This document shows, in pieces, positions 35,252-44,518 of a stretch of DNA of 64,000 bases; within the stretch, counting starts at the first letter, position 1, and each line of letters starts with the position of its first letter. The DNA comes from Paraburkholderia terricola (GTDB taxonomy: Bacteria; Pseudomonadota; Gammaproteobacteria; Burkholderiales; Burkholderiaceae). The DNA lies in the NCBI RefSeq assembly GCF_900142195.1, contig NZ_FRAB01000032.1:1-64000 (forward strand), given 5' to 3'. The notes beneath the pieces are model-generated. The model worked only from the letters and a program-made list of their open reading frames with translations. It was not told where the DNA came from and searched no databases. Both the position numbers and the translations under genes were made by a program.

Positions 35252-35304
35252 CATTGATCCTTGTTGGTGCTGTCGGTACTAATGCTCGATACGTCGTAGC
35301 GGGT

Positions 35305-36699
35305 TCAACACTCGATGACGTTCACGGCGAGACCGCCGCGCGACGTCTCCTTGTATTTCGTCTTCATGTCAGCGCCGGTTTCGCGCATCGTCTTGATCAC
35401 GTTGTCGAGCGACACGTAGTGCTGGCCGTCGCCCTTCATCGCCATGCGCGCGGCGTTCAGCGCCTTGATCGCGCCCATTGCATTGCGTTCGATGCAGGGA
35501 ATCTGCACGAGCCCGCCGACCGGATCGCAAGTCATGCCGAGGTTGTGTTCCATGCCGATCTCGGCGGCGTTCTCGACTTGCGTCGGCGTGCCGCCCATCA
35601 CGGCGGCGAGCGCCGCCGCGGCCATCGAGCAGGCGACGCCCACCTCGCCCTGGCAGCCCACTTCCGCGCCGGAGATCGACGCGGTTTCCTTGTAGATGAT
35701 GCCGATCGCGGCGGCCGTCAGCAAAAACGTGACGATGCCTTCGTCGTTCGACGCGTGCATGAACTTCACGTAGTAATGCAGCACGGCGGGAATCACGCCG
35801 GCCGCGCCGTTGGTCGGCGCGGTGACCACGCGCCCGCCCGCGGCGTTTTCCTCGTTGACGGCCATCGCGTAGAGGTTGACCCAGTCGAGCATCGAGAGCG
35901 GATCGCGCAGCGACTCCTCGGAACGCGAGCGCAATTGCGCGCTCAGATCGGCGGCGCGGCGCTTCACGTGCATGGGGCCGGGCAACTCGCCGCGCACCTT
36001 GCAGCCGCGCTCGACGCACGCCGCCATCACGCGCCAGATCGCGAGCAGGCCGTCGCGCACTTCCTGTTCGGGACGCGACGCGCATTCGTTGCGCAGCGTC
36101 ACCTCGGCGATCGACAAGCCGGTTTCGCGGCATACGCGCATCAGATCGTCGCCGGTGCGAAACGGATGCGGCACCTGAGCGCCGGCGCGCAAGCCGTTCA
36201 CTCGATCGCCCTCGCGATTCACCACGAAGCCGCCGCCGATCGAGTAATACTCTTTCTCCACCAGCAACTGGCCGTTTTCGTCGAATGCCTGAAACCGCAT
36301 GCCGTTCGGATGCACGATGCTCGAACCCGGCGCGCCGGGCATCAGCTTGCGAAAGAAGCCGAGATGCTCGCGCTCGTCGAACTTGATGGGATGCTTGCCG
36401 AGCAGCGTCAGTTGCTTCGTTTCGCGGATCGCCTGCAAGCGCGGCTCGATCTGGTCCGGGTCGATCAGATCGGGCAGATTGCCTTCGAGCCCGAGCAGCA
36501 CCGCCTTGTCCGTGCCGTGCCCCTTGCCGGTCGCTCCGAGCGAGCCGAACAGTTCGACCTTCACGCGGCGCACGAAGCCGAGCAGGTTGGCGTCCTCGAT
36601 ATGCGAGGCGAAGCGGCAGGCAGCGATCATCGGCCCGACCGTGTGCGAGCTTGAAGGACCGATACCGATCTTGAACAGATCGAAAACGCTGACGTTCAT
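35305..36699 (-). CDS. sdaA: L-serine dehydratase (iron-sulfur, single chain)
   Basis: Deaminates L-serine to pyruvate, the last step of the betaine-to-pyruvate route. The 464-residue protein has the N-terminal beta domain FKIGIGPSSSHTVGPM and the alpha domain with GCQGEVGVACSMAA and MTCDPVGGLVQIPCIERNA, whose Cys residues bind the [4Fe-4S] cluster. It precedes soxB by 53 bases on the same strand, so sdaA-soxBDAG is probably one transcript. Confidence 0.95.
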   Translation of the reverse strand: MNVSVFDLFKIGIGPSSSHTVGPMIAACRFASHIEDANLLGFVRRVKVELFGSLGATGKGHGTDKAVLLGLEGNLPDLIDPDQIEPRLQAIRETKQLTLLGKHPIKFDEREHLGFFRKLMPGAPGSSIVHPNGMRFQAFDENGQLLVEKEYYSIGGGFVVNREGDRVNGLRAGAQVPHPFRTGDDLMRVCRETGLSIAEVTLRNECASRPEQEVRDGLLAIWRVMAACVERGCKVRGELPGPMHVKRRAADLSAQLRSRSEESLRDPLSMLDWVNLYAMAVNEENAAGGRVVTAPTNGAAGVIPAVLHYYVKFMHASNDEGIVTFLLTAAAIGIIYKETASISGAEVGCQGEVGVACSMAAAALAAVMGGTPTQVENAAEIGMEHNLGMTCDPVGGLVQIPCIERNAMGAIKALNAARMAMKGDGQHYVSLDNVIKTMRETGADMKTKYKETSRGGLAVNVIEC

Positions 36700-37007
36700 G
36701 GCGTGCCTTGTGCGTTGCGATGCATGGGTGGCCGGGTTCGGCCTGAAGTAGCCCCTATTGCACCGCACGTCAATTTGGACCGATAGAATAAAAACGGCAT
36801 CACAGTGGGATAGTGGCGTCAAGCGGGCCGCCCGCAAAGCGCCGCGGCGCATTTGCGATGACTTCTGACGCATTTGCGACAGGCGTCGCGCCCGTCGCTG
36901 GCGATGCTGGGGCACCGCTTCGGTGGCGCAAATGAAGCGGCCCGATGAAGCGCCTTGTTTCCCCGGTGCTATGCTTGATTCAACCTTTTCTCTTGCCGGC
37001 TGCATGC
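36700..37007. promoter_or_regulatory. Divergent control region between sdaA and an AraC-type regulator
   Basis: 308 bases without a supported gene. It should hold the promoters of the leftward sdaA-soxBDAG run and of the rightward GlxA-type regulator. An A/T-richer patch near 36780-36800 is the likeliest promoter area; no defined operator was recognised. Confidence 0.5.
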
Positions 37008-38090
37008 ATGAATTCCGCTGAACCGCTTCCCCTTCAATCGATCGACGGCACCTCGAAACAGCGCATCCGCTTCGGCATCATCCTGCTGCCGAATTTCACG
37101 CTGACGGCGTTCTCGGGGTTCGTCGACCTGCTGCGCCTGTCCGCGGATGAAGGCGACTTCAGCAAGCCCGTACGCTGTTCGTGGAGCGTGATAGGGGAAA
37201 CCCTCGCTCCGGTGCGCGCGAGTTGCGGCATCCAGATCACGCCGTGGGAAACCTTCGACAACGCCGAGCGGTTCGATTACGTGGTCGTGGTCGGCGGCCT
37301 GTTGCATTCCGGTCCCGCCGCCAACGAGGCGACGCTCGCGTTCATCCGCCGCGCCGCCGCCACCGACGCGACGCTCGTCGGCATGTGCACCGGCGTGTTT
37401 TCGCTGATGCGCGCGGGCGTGCTGGAAGGCCATCGCATTTGCGTGAGCTGGTTTCACTACTGGGATTTCATCGAGCGCTTTCCGTCGGTGAACGAAGAAG
37501 CGCTGGTGGCCGACCGCCTCTTCGTGATCGACCGCCGTCGCATTACCTGCTCGGGCGGGCGCGCATCGATCGACGTGGCCGCGGCGATCTTGCTGCGTCA
37601 CTTCGAAACCGCCACCGTGCAGAAGGCGCTGCGCATTCTGCTGGTGGACGATATGCAGAAAGGCAACGCGCCGCAGCCGCACCCGCCCGGACTCGCGCCC
37701 GCCGCGCATCCCAAGGTGAAGCGCGCGATTCTGCTGATGGAGCAGCACGTGGGGCGTTCGCTGTCGCTCGATGAACTGGCGGGCAAGCTCGATCTTTCGC
37801 CGCGTCAGTTGGAACGGCTTTTCAAGGCGCAGACCGGCAAGGCGCCGCAAGCCTACGCGAAGCAGGTGCGCTTGCGCACCGCCGCGTGGCTGCTGACGAG
37901 TTCGGATAAGACCGTGGCGGACATCGCGTCGAGTTGCGGCTTTTCCGATGCATCGCATCTGGGCCGCGAATTCCGCAAGCAGTTCGGCTTGCCGCCGATG
38001 ATGTACCGCGAGCAGCGCGGCACCGCCGCGCAAGTGGAAGACGGCTCGGGGTATGACGAAACTTTTCCGGGGCGGGCTCAGGCGATCTGA
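37008..38090 (+). CDS. GlxA-family AraC transcriptional regulator
   Basis: A 360-residue regulator: an N-terminal DJ-1/PfpI-like domain (FGIILLPNFTLTAFSGFVDLLRL; GMCTGVFSLMRAGVLEGHRICVSW split over about 120-145) and a C-terminal AraC domain (LDLSPRQLERLFKAQTG; IASSCGFSDASHLGREFRKQFG). It is the most divergent of three GlxA-type regulators in the window. Divergent position from sdaA-soxBDAG suggests it acts there. The start is uncertain; an in-frame ATG 63 bases upstream exists but adds an atypical N-terminus. Confidence 0.85.
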   Translation: MNSAEPLPLQSIDGTSKQRIRFGIILLPNFTLTAFSGFVDLLRLSADEGDFSKPVRCSWSVIGETLAPVRASCGIQITPWETFDNAERFDYVVVVGGLLHSGPAANEATLAFIRRAAATDATLVGMCTGVFSLMRAGVLEGHRICVSWFHYWDFIERFPSVNEEALVADRLFVIDRRRITCSGGRASIDVAAAILLRHFETATVQKALRILLVDDMQKGNAPQPHPPGLAPAAHPKVKRAILLMEQHVGRSLSLDELAGKLDLSPRQLERLFKAQTGKAPQAYAKQVRLRTAAWLLTSSDKTVADIASSCGFSDASHLGREFRKQFGLPPMMYREQRGTAAQVEDGSGYDETFPGRAQAI

Positions 38091-38146
38091 GATGCGCGGC
38101 CGTCACACAAGAAGCGACAGCTGCGCATGCCGCGGCTAGCCCGGCA

Positions 38147-39082
38147 TCACTTCCCCGCCACGAACGCCTTCACCGCCGGCAGGCCGTCCTTGCCGTCGAA
38201 CGTCTTCACCCCCGCGAGCCATTGATCGAGCACGGACGGATTCGCCTTCAGCCACTCGCGCGCGGCCTTGTTCGGATCGGTCTTGTTCATGATCGGCAGC
38301 ATCACGTGGTTCTCGATATCGGTCGTGAAGTGCAGGTTCGCCACCAGCTTCGCGACGTTCGGGCAGCGCGTCGCGTAATCGCTCGGCGTGACCGTCAATA
38401 CCTTCGCTTCGCCGTAGTTCGGGCCGAACACGTCGTCGCCGCCGGACAGATAATCGATCTTCATCTGCACGTTCATCGGATGCGGTTCCCAGCCGAGAAA
38501 TACGATCGGCTTCTTGTCGCGAATCGAGCGGTTCACCTCGACCAGCATGCCCGCCTCGCTCGACTCCACCAGCTTGAACTTGCCGAGCCCGTACTGATTG
38601 CTGTCGATCATCTTCTTGATCAGCGCATTGCCGTCGTTGCCCGGCTCGATGCCGTAGATCTTGCCGTCGAGCTTGTCGTAGTTCTTCGCGATGTCGGCGA
38701 AGGTCTTGATGCCCGCCTGATACGCGTAGTCCGGCACGGCCAGCGTGTATTTCGCGCCGGTCAGGTTCGGCGTGGGCAGGACGCTGAGCTGGCCGGCCTT
38801 CTTGAACGGATCGATCATCGGGTCCATGGTCGGCGACCAGTAGCCAAGGAACACGTCGATCTGCTTGCTCTTCACGCCGGCGAACGTGATCGGCACCGAG
38901 GCGATCGTCTTGGTCGGCTTGTAGCCGAGCCCTTCGAGCACCGTCGAGGCGAGGCCGGTGGTCGCCGCGATATCGGTCCAGCCGACGTCGGCGAATCGCA
39001 CGGCGCGGCAACTAGCGGGGTCCGCGGCAAAGACAGACGACATCGACAGCGCGCACAGCGACGCGGCCCATACATGTTTCAT
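38147..39082 (-). CDS. choX: Choline ABC transporter, periplasmic binding protein
   Basis: A 311-residue binding protein with a signal peptide (FAA|DPA near residue 20). Ligand-box aromatics are Trp35 (DVGW), Trp82 (FLGYW), Tyr119 (VPDY) and Trp198 (FLGWEPH). It is last in the choV-choW-regulator-choX group, 90 bases after the regulator. It closely resembles the orphan binding protein beside betC, suggesting duplication with divergent specificity. Confidence 0.92.
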   Translation of the reverse strand: MKHVWAASLCALSMSSVFAADPASCRAVRFADVGWTDIAATTGLASTVLEGLGYKPTKTIASVPITFAGVKSKQIDVFLGYWSPTMDPMIDPFKKAGQLSVLPTPNLTGAKYTLAVPDYAYQAGIKTFADIAKNYDKLDGKIYGIEPGNDGNALIKKMIDSNQYGLGKFKLVESSEAGMLVEVNRSIRDKKPIVFLGWEPHPMNVQMKIDYLSGGDDVFGPNYGEAKVLTVTPSDYATRCPNVAKLVANLHFTTDIENHVMLPIMNKTDPNKAAREWLKANPSVLDQWLAGVKTFDGKDGLPAVKAFVAGK

Positions 39083-39172
39083 GGCGTTCCCTCAGGGTGG
39101 TTGATACTCGACTGGTTTGCTTGCGTGGGTGGTATTGCGTTGCCTGCCTCAGAAGTTCGGGCGCTCAGGCGC

Positions 39173-40174
39173 TCAGGCGGACAAACGCCGCTCGACGCTC
39201 GGCGCATGACCGAACTGCGCGCGATACGCCTTGCTGAAATGACACGGCGAATGGAACCCGCACACGGCGGTCACGCGCGCGATCGACGCATCCGTGTTGC
39301 GCAGCAGTTCACGCGCGCGCCGCAAACGCAGCGTCAGGTAATAGTGCGTGGGCGACGCGCTCAGGAACATCTTGAACATGCGCTGCAAATGCCGTTGCGA
39401 CAGATGCACGAGCCGCGCGAGTTCGTCGAGCGAGAGCGGCTCCTCGATATTCGCTTCCATGAGCCGCACCACTTCGATCAGTTCCGCGCGCGAGAAACCG
39501 ACCCGCGCGTCGACCGGAATGTGCTGATAATCGGTCGAGCCGCGAATCCGCTCGACGATGAACTGCTCGGACACCTGCGCGGCGATCGAATGCCCGAGGC
39601 GCATGCCGACCAGGTTCAGCAGCAGATCGAGCGGCGCGGTGCCGCCGGTGCAGGTCATCCGGTCACGGTCGATCACGAACAGTTCGTCGGCGAAACGCAC
39701 GTGCGGGTAGCTCTTGTGCAACGGCGACATGTCCTCCCAATGCACGGTGCAGCGATAACCGTCGAGCAGCCCCGCCGCGAGCAGCGCATACGGCCCGGTG
39801 CAGATGCCGCCGAGCGGAATGCCCTGCGCGGCCACGTCGCGCAGCAGCGCGATCACCGTCTCGTCCACGTAATCGCGCACGTGCCAGCCGGCGCAGACGA
39901 TCAGCACGTCCGGCATGCCGGCCTCGGCCAGCGTGGTGGTGGGCTTCACCGTGATGCCGTTGCTGGCCCGCGCCGGTTCGCCGTCCGGCGTGATCACCGA
40001 CCACGTGTAGTGCTGCGCGCGGCCCACGTAGTTGGCCATGCGCAGCACTTCGACCGCGCTCGTGAACGCGATCATCGAAAAATTCGGCAGCGTCAGGAAG
40101 CCGAAGTGCGCGAGTTTCGACAACGGCGAGTCGGCCGGCGTCTCTACAGGGGCGGCAATCGCGTCGCGCTTCAT
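39173..40174 (-). CDS. GlxA-family AraC regulator inside the choline transporter operon
   Basis: A 333-residue regulator closely related to the GbdR-like one: FGFLTLPNFSMIAFTSAVEVLRMANYVG, GGICTGPYALLAAGLL, and an AraC domain with LVHLSQRHLQRMFKMFLS and VTAVCGFHSPCHFSKAYRAQFG. It starts 7 bases after choW stops and precedes choX, so it is part of the operon. It may sense choline, betaine or carnitine; in Pseudomonas the related CdhR and GbdR respond to carnitine- and betaine-type ligands. Which ligand is bound here cannot be told. Confidence 0.88.
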   Translation of the reverse strand: MKRDAIAAPVETPADSPLSKLAHFGFLTLPNFSMIAFTSAVEVLRMANYVGRAQHYTWSVITPDGEPARASNGITVKPTTTLAEAGMPDVLIVCAGWHVRDYVDETVIALLRDVAAQGIPLGGICTGPYALLAAGLLDGYRCTVHWEDMSPLHKSYPHVRFADELFVIDRDRMTCTGGTAPLDLLLNLVGMRLGHSIAAQVSEQFIVERIRGSTDYQHIPVDARVGFSRAELIEVVRLMEANIEEPLSLDELARLVHLSQRHLQRMFKMFLSASPTHYYLTLRLRRARELLRNTDASIARVTAVCGFHSPCHFSKAYRAQFGHAPSVERRLSA

Positions 40175-40181
40175 CGGCGGC

Positions 40182-41084
40182 TCAGCCGTGCTGCGCCGCG
40201 GGCGCGCGGCGCACCTTCATCAGGCTGCGCAAGCCGGAGAGCAGCGGCGCGCGCGCCATGCCCGGCGAACGGCCGAAGCTTTCCGTGATGCGGTCGAGAA
40301 TGATCGCCAGCATCACCACCGAGAGGCCGCTTTCGAAGCCGAGCCCGATGTCGAGCCGCTGAATACTCGCCAGCACGTCGTTGCCGAGACCGCCCGCGCC
40401 CACCATCGACGCGATGATCACCATCGAGAGCGCCATCATGATGGTCTGGTTCACGCCGGTCATGATCGAGGGCAGCGCGTTCGGAAACTGCACCTTGTAG
40501 AGCAATTGCCAGGGCGTGCAGCCGAAAGCCTGCCCCGCTTCCACGATTTCGCGGTTCACGTGCTTGATGCCGAGCGACGTGAGACGCACCGCCGGCGGCA
40601 TCGCGAAGATCACCGTCGAGAGAATGCCCGGCACGCGGCCCAGACCGAACAGCATCGCGGCCGGAATCAGGTAGACGAACGCGGGCATGGTCTGCATCAG
40701 ATCGAGCACCGGGCGCACCGTCATCTCGACGTAGCGGCTCTTCGCGGTCCAGATGCCGAGCGGCACGCCGAGCAACAGGCTGATCAAGGTCGACGACAGC
40801 GTGAGCCCGAGCGTGATCACCATCTGATCCCAGAAGCCGGTGGCGTAGATCAGCAGCATCGCGAGCAGCGTGAAGAGCGCGAAGCGCCAGCCCACCCGCC
40901 ACAAACCGATGCCGACGAAGAACGCCATCAGCGCCCACATGGGCACGGCTTGCAAGCCGTGCTCGATCAACGCGGCGAAGCTCTCGATCGCCTTGCCGAT
41001 CGCGTCGAAGGTTTTTGCGTCGTGGTCGAGCAGATAGTGAACGCCGTGGTCGACCCAGGCGCCGAGTGGAATGACTTCAGACAT
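40182..41084 (-). CDS. choW: Choline ABC transporter, permease
   Basis: A 300-residue inner-membrane permease with an extended N-terminus, at least five hydrophobic helices between about 45 and 270, and the ATPase-coupling EAA loop REIVEAGQAFGCTPWQLLYK (about 177-196). It matches the choline-specific branch (ChoW/CbcW) of the ProW family. It overlaps choV by 8 bases. Confidence 0.94.
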   Translation of the reverse strand: MSEVIPLGAWVDHGVHYLLDHDAKTFDAIGKAIESFAALIEHGLQAVPMWALMAFFVGIGLWRVGWRFALFTLLAMLLIYATGFWDQMVITLGLTLSSTLISLLLGVPLGIWTAKSRYVEMTVRPVLDLMQTMPAFVYLIPAAMLFGLGRVPGILSTVIFAMPPAVRLTSLGIKHVNREIVEAGQAFGCTPWQLLYKVQFPNALPSIMTGVNQTIMMALSMVIIASMVGAGGLGNDVLASIQRLDIGLGFESGLSVVMLAIILDRITESFGRSPGMARAPLLSGLRSLMKVRRAPAAQHG

Positions 41085-42258
41085 GGGAACTCCGATGGCG
41101 CGTGAGAACGTTCAGCACGTTCGTCTTGTTGACGGAACCGCAGTAGGAGCCGTCGGCTTCGACGACCGGCAGCGGCGCGCGGCTCGCCACCACCCGTTCG
41201 ACGACGTCGTCGAGCGGCGTGGTGCGGCGGATGCACTCGATGGGGTTGAGCTGCGGCGACGCGCTGCCCATCGCATCGCGGCACACGAAGCCGCGAATCT
41301 TGCGCTCGCCGTCGAGCACGAATGCGTAGTCGCCGCTGCCGTTGAGCGTCGCGGCCACGCTAGACGCGTCGATCTGCGTCGCGTGCGAATGCATCAGCGG
41401 CACGGCGTCGGTTTGCATCAGATCGCCGGCGGTCAGATAGCGGCTCGTGTCGATGCCTTCGAAGAACGCCCGCACGTAATCGTCGGCGGGGTTCGTGATG
41501 ATTTGCTGCGGCGTGCCGACCTGCACCACCTTGCCGCCTTCCATGATCGCGATGCGCGTGCCGATGCGCATGGCTTCTTCCAGATCGTGCGAGACGAACA
41601 GAATGGTGCGCTGCTGCTCGCGCTGCAGATCGAGCAGCACGTTCTGCATTTCCTTGCGCTTGAGCGGATCGAGCGCGGAGAACGCCTCGTCCATGATCAT
41701 CAGCGAGGGGTTGACCGCCAGCGCCCGCGCGAGACCCACGCGCTGCTGCATGCCGCCCGAGAGCTGCGCCGGCAGCTTCGCGGCGAACGGCGCGAGGCCG
41801 ACCTGTTCGAGCACCGTCATCGCGCGCTTCTCGCGTTCCTTGCGGCCGATGCCCGCCACTTCCAGGCCGAACGCCGCGTTGGACAGCACGGTGCGCTGCG
41901 GCATCAGCGCGAAGGACTGAAACACCATGCTCATGTCCTTGCGGCGCAGCGCCGTCAATTCCGAGCGCGGCACGCTGGCCACGTCGCGACCGTCGATCAG
42001 CACCTTGCCGGCAGTGGGCTCCACCAGCCGATTGATCAGGCGAATCAGCGTCGATTTGCCGGAGCCCGACAGGCCCATCAGCACGAAGATCTCGCCTTCC
42101 TTGACTTCGAACGACACATTGTGGACACCGACGATCTGACCGGTGCGCGCGAACACTTCCTCTTTCGTCGCACCGCCTGCCAGCATGCCGATCGCCTGCT
42201 TCGGGTTGGTGCCGAACACCTTGCACAGCCCTTCGACCACGACCTTCGGGGAATTCAT
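41077..42258 (-). CDS. choV: Choline ABC transporter, ATP-binding protein
   Basis: A 393-residue ATPase of the ProV/ChoV type: Walker A MGLSGSGKST, signature LSGGMQQRVGLARAL, Walker B LMIMDEAFSALD, H-loop VSHD, followed by C-terminal CBS-like repeats (about 275-385) that in relatives sense ionic strength. Start MNSPKVVVEG is preceded by AAGGAG. It is the first gene of the choVW-regulator-choX run. Confidence 0.95.
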   Translation of the reverse strand: MNSPKVVVEGLCKVFGTNPKQAIGMLAGGATKEEVFARTGQIVGVHNVSFEVKEGEIFVLMGLSGSGKSTLIRLINRLVEPTAGKVLIDGRDVASVPRSELTALRRKDMSMVFQSFALMPQRTVLSNAAFGLEVAGIGRKEREKRAMTVLEQVGLAPFAAKLPAQLSGGMQQRVGLARALAVNPSLMIMDEAFSALDPLKRKEMQNVLLDLQREQQRTILFVSHDLEEAMRIGTRIAIMEGGKVVQVGTPQQIITNPADDYVRAFFEGIDTSRYLTAGDLMQTDAVPLMHSHATQIDASSVAATLNGSGDYAFVLDGERKIRGFVCRDAMGSASPQLNPIECIRRTTPLDDVVERVVASRAPLPVVEADGSYCGSVNKTNVLNVLTRHRSSHV

Positions 42259-42743
42259 TGAATGTTCTCCTTGCGTGGCGGACGTCCGTCCGCGCTGTGC
42301 ATACATAGTTGCCAGAAAAAAGTACGGCTAGCCGACTATTTGCGACAACCACATGAGGAAATACGACACCCCCGCCGCGCGCGCCCCGCCGACAATAGGC
42401 GCAAGCCTTGCGGGGCAAGGGTTTGACGGCTATCGAGAGGCTCGGCCCGGCATGTCGCGCGAGAGCAAGTGTAGGCCGCCGGGATGAAAAAAAACCGCGC
42501 TTCGAGGGTTTGACCGGGTGCGTTTGCCGGGCGTCGGCGGCGCTCCCGCGAAACCGCATGCCAGGGTAAACCGGCAAGCGGGCCGGTCGCCATGCACGGA
42601 AATCATTACGAGAACCTTAAGCCCGCGCGCCGTTACGCGGTGTTACCGATCTCGCATCCCCCTTGCACCTGCAAATCGCGGCACTGCCTACACTGCGTTC
42701 CATCTCCACTGTCATCGCTTCATCCATGCGGCGAAAACAAACA
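42259..42743. other. Intergenic region without recognised gene
   Basis: 485 bases between divergent genes. It must hold the choV promoter and that of the small exported protein to the right. Short open frames here lack ribosome sites and family features. No terminator or repeat was noted. Confidence 0.5.
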
Positions 42744-43070
42744 ATGCGCAAGAAATTATTTTCAGTGATGGTCGGCACGGCGGTAGGGGTGGCTTTCGCG
42801 CTGGCGTCGCCGGTGGCGTCCGCACATGTGGATGTCGGCATCGGCATCGGCATTCCGGGGCCGGTTTTCGTCCCCGCGCAGCCGGCGTATGTCGAGCCGC
42901 CGCCGGTGGTGTATGCGCCCGCGCCGGTCGTCGGCTATGGCTACGGCTATGACGACGACTGGCGTGCGCGCGAATGGCGCGAGCATCAGGAGCGGCGCGA
43001 GCGGCGTTGGCGCCGCCACGAGGAACACGAGCGCGAATGGCGCGAGCGCCACGGCTGGGGTGACGATTAA
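42744..43070 (+). CDS. Small exported protein with Pro/Val-rich and charged C-terminal regions
   Basis: A 108-residue protein. Signal peptide residues 1-27 (ASPVASA|HVD) is followed by a Gly-Ile segment (VGIGIGIPGPVFVPAQPAYVEPP in outline), a Pro/Tyr-rich stretch resembling PXPV-repeat proteins, and a C-terminal third dense in Arg, Glu, His and Trp (REHQERRERRWRRHEEH). It is probably periplasmic. The function is unknown. I chose the ATG before RKKLFSVMVG because it opens the signal peptide. Confidence 0.75.
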   Translation: MRKKLFSVMVGTAVGVAFALASPVASAHVDVGIGIGIPGPVFVPAQPAYVEPPPVVYAPAPVVGYGYGYDDDWRAREWREHQERRERRWRRHEEHEREWRERHGWGDD

Positions 43071-43118
43071 GACAGGCTGAGGCGGGCTGTCACCTGTTTC
43101 GCATGACAGCCGCGCCGA

Positions 43119-44414
43119 TCATTGCGGCGCGGCCGCCGTCCGATAGCCGCGTCGTCCGATAGCCAGGGCGAGGAAAGCCGACACCGCGAGACTCGCCGCC
43201 ACCACATAAAGCCCGGCGGCGTATCCTCCGGTCACGCTTTTCAGCCAGCCGATCGCGAACGGGCCGACGAAGCCGCCGAGGTTGCCGATCGAGTTGATCA
43301 TGGCGATGCCGGCCGCCGCGCCCGCGCCCGACAGAAAAGTGCTCGGCATCGCCCACAACGGCGCCTTGGCCGCGCTGATGCCCACGTTCACCGCGATCAG
43401 CGCCGCCACCACCGCCACGACGCTATCCGCGACGCCGGCCCACGCGAGCCCCGCGCCCGCCACCACGCAGGGAATCACGACGTGCCAGGTGCGCTCGCCG
43501 CTGCGGTCCGAATGGCGCGCCCACATCACCATGCCGATCACCGCGAGCACGCTCGGAATCGCGTTCAACGCGCCGGTGCCGAGCGCGCTGAAACCGAACT
43601 GGCGAATGATCAGCGGCGCCCATAAGCCGAGCGTGTAGAGTCCCGCGGACGTGCCGAAGTAGATCATCGCCATGACCCACACGCGCGGGTCGCGCAATGC
43701 CGCGAGCGCACCCGACGCATGTCCTGCCTGCGACTCGCGTCCCATGCGCTCCTCGCGCAAGGTCGCGACGAGCCAGGCTTTCTCGTCGGCGGCGAGCCAC
43801 GTCGCTTTTTCGGGTGAATCCGTGAGCGCCTTGAGCACCACGAAGCCGAGCACCACCGCCGGAATCGCCTCGATGATGAAGAGCCATTGCCAGTCCTTCA
43901 AGCCGAACAACGCGGGCATCTGCATGATCGCGCCGGAAATGGGCGAGCCGATCGCGGTCGACAACGGCGCGGCCGCCATGAACGCGGCGGCGGCCACCGC
44001 GCGCTGGCGCGCCGGAAACCACTGGCTGAGATAGAGGATGATGCCCGGAAAGAAACCGGCTTCGGCCACGCCCAGCAAAAAGCGCAACACGTAGAACGAA
44101 TTCGGCCCGACGACGAACGCCGAAGCCGCCGAGACCAGCCCCCACGTCACCATCACGCGCGCGATCCAGACGCGCGCGCCGACTTTGTTCAGGATGAGAT
44201 TCGACGGCACCTCGCACAGAAAGTAGCCGAGAAAGAAGATGCCGCCGCCGAGCCCGAACATGGTCGGCGAGAGGCCGAGATCCTTGTTCATCGTGAGCGC
44301 CGCGAAACCCACATTCACGCGATCCAGAAAGCTCACGAAGTAAAGGAGCATGACGAAGGGCAAAATGCGCCACGTCAGCTTGCGCACCACACGGGCTTGC
44401 AATTCATTGGTCAT
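43119..44414 (-). CDS. MFS transporter, ACS family (tartrate/phthalate-permease-like)
   Basis: A 431-residue 12-helix permease with YFVSFLDRVNVGFAALTMNKDLGL at helix 1 and FFLGYFLCEVPSNLILNKVGARVWIAR in the motif A region, as in TtuB-type tartrate and phthalate transporters. It is followed downstream by nothing on its strand and preceded by a tartrate dehydrogenase-like gene 130 bases away, so import of tartrate, malate or a similar hydroxy acid is likely. Confidence 0.87.
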   Translation of the reverse strand: MTNELQARVVRKLTWRILPFVMLLYFVSFLDRVNVGFAALTMNKDLGLSPTMFGLGGGIFFLGYFLCEVPSNLILNKVGARVWIARVMVTWGLVSAASAFVVGPNSFYVLRFLLGVAEAGFFPGIILYLSQWFPARQRAVAAAAFMAAAPLSTAIGSPISGAIMQMPALFGLKDWQWLFIIEAIPAVVLGFVVLKALTDSPEKATWLAADEKAWLVATLREERMGRESQAGHASGALAALRDPRVWVMAMIYFGTSAGLYTLGLWAPLIIRQFGFSALGTGALNAIPSVLAVIGMVMWARHSDRSGERTWHVVIPCVVAGAGLAWAGVADSVVAVVAALIAVNVGISAAKAPLWAMPSTFLSGAGAAAGIAMINSIGNLGGFVGPFAIGWLKSVTGGYAAGLYVVAASLAVSAFLALAIGRRGYRTAAAPQ

Positions 44415-44518
44415 GCCTGTCTCCGCTGTGTTGAATTCGCCCGTGACGCGCGCGTCCGGCCGTTATGTTCTTATGTGATGAATGCGTCGCTCGCTCGAAG
44501 GCCGAGCGAGCGCGAATA

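Noticed and set aside
38222..40288. 688-codon open frame antisense to choX and its regulator
   Set aside because: Shadow frame crossing two real genes; no ribosome site or motif.
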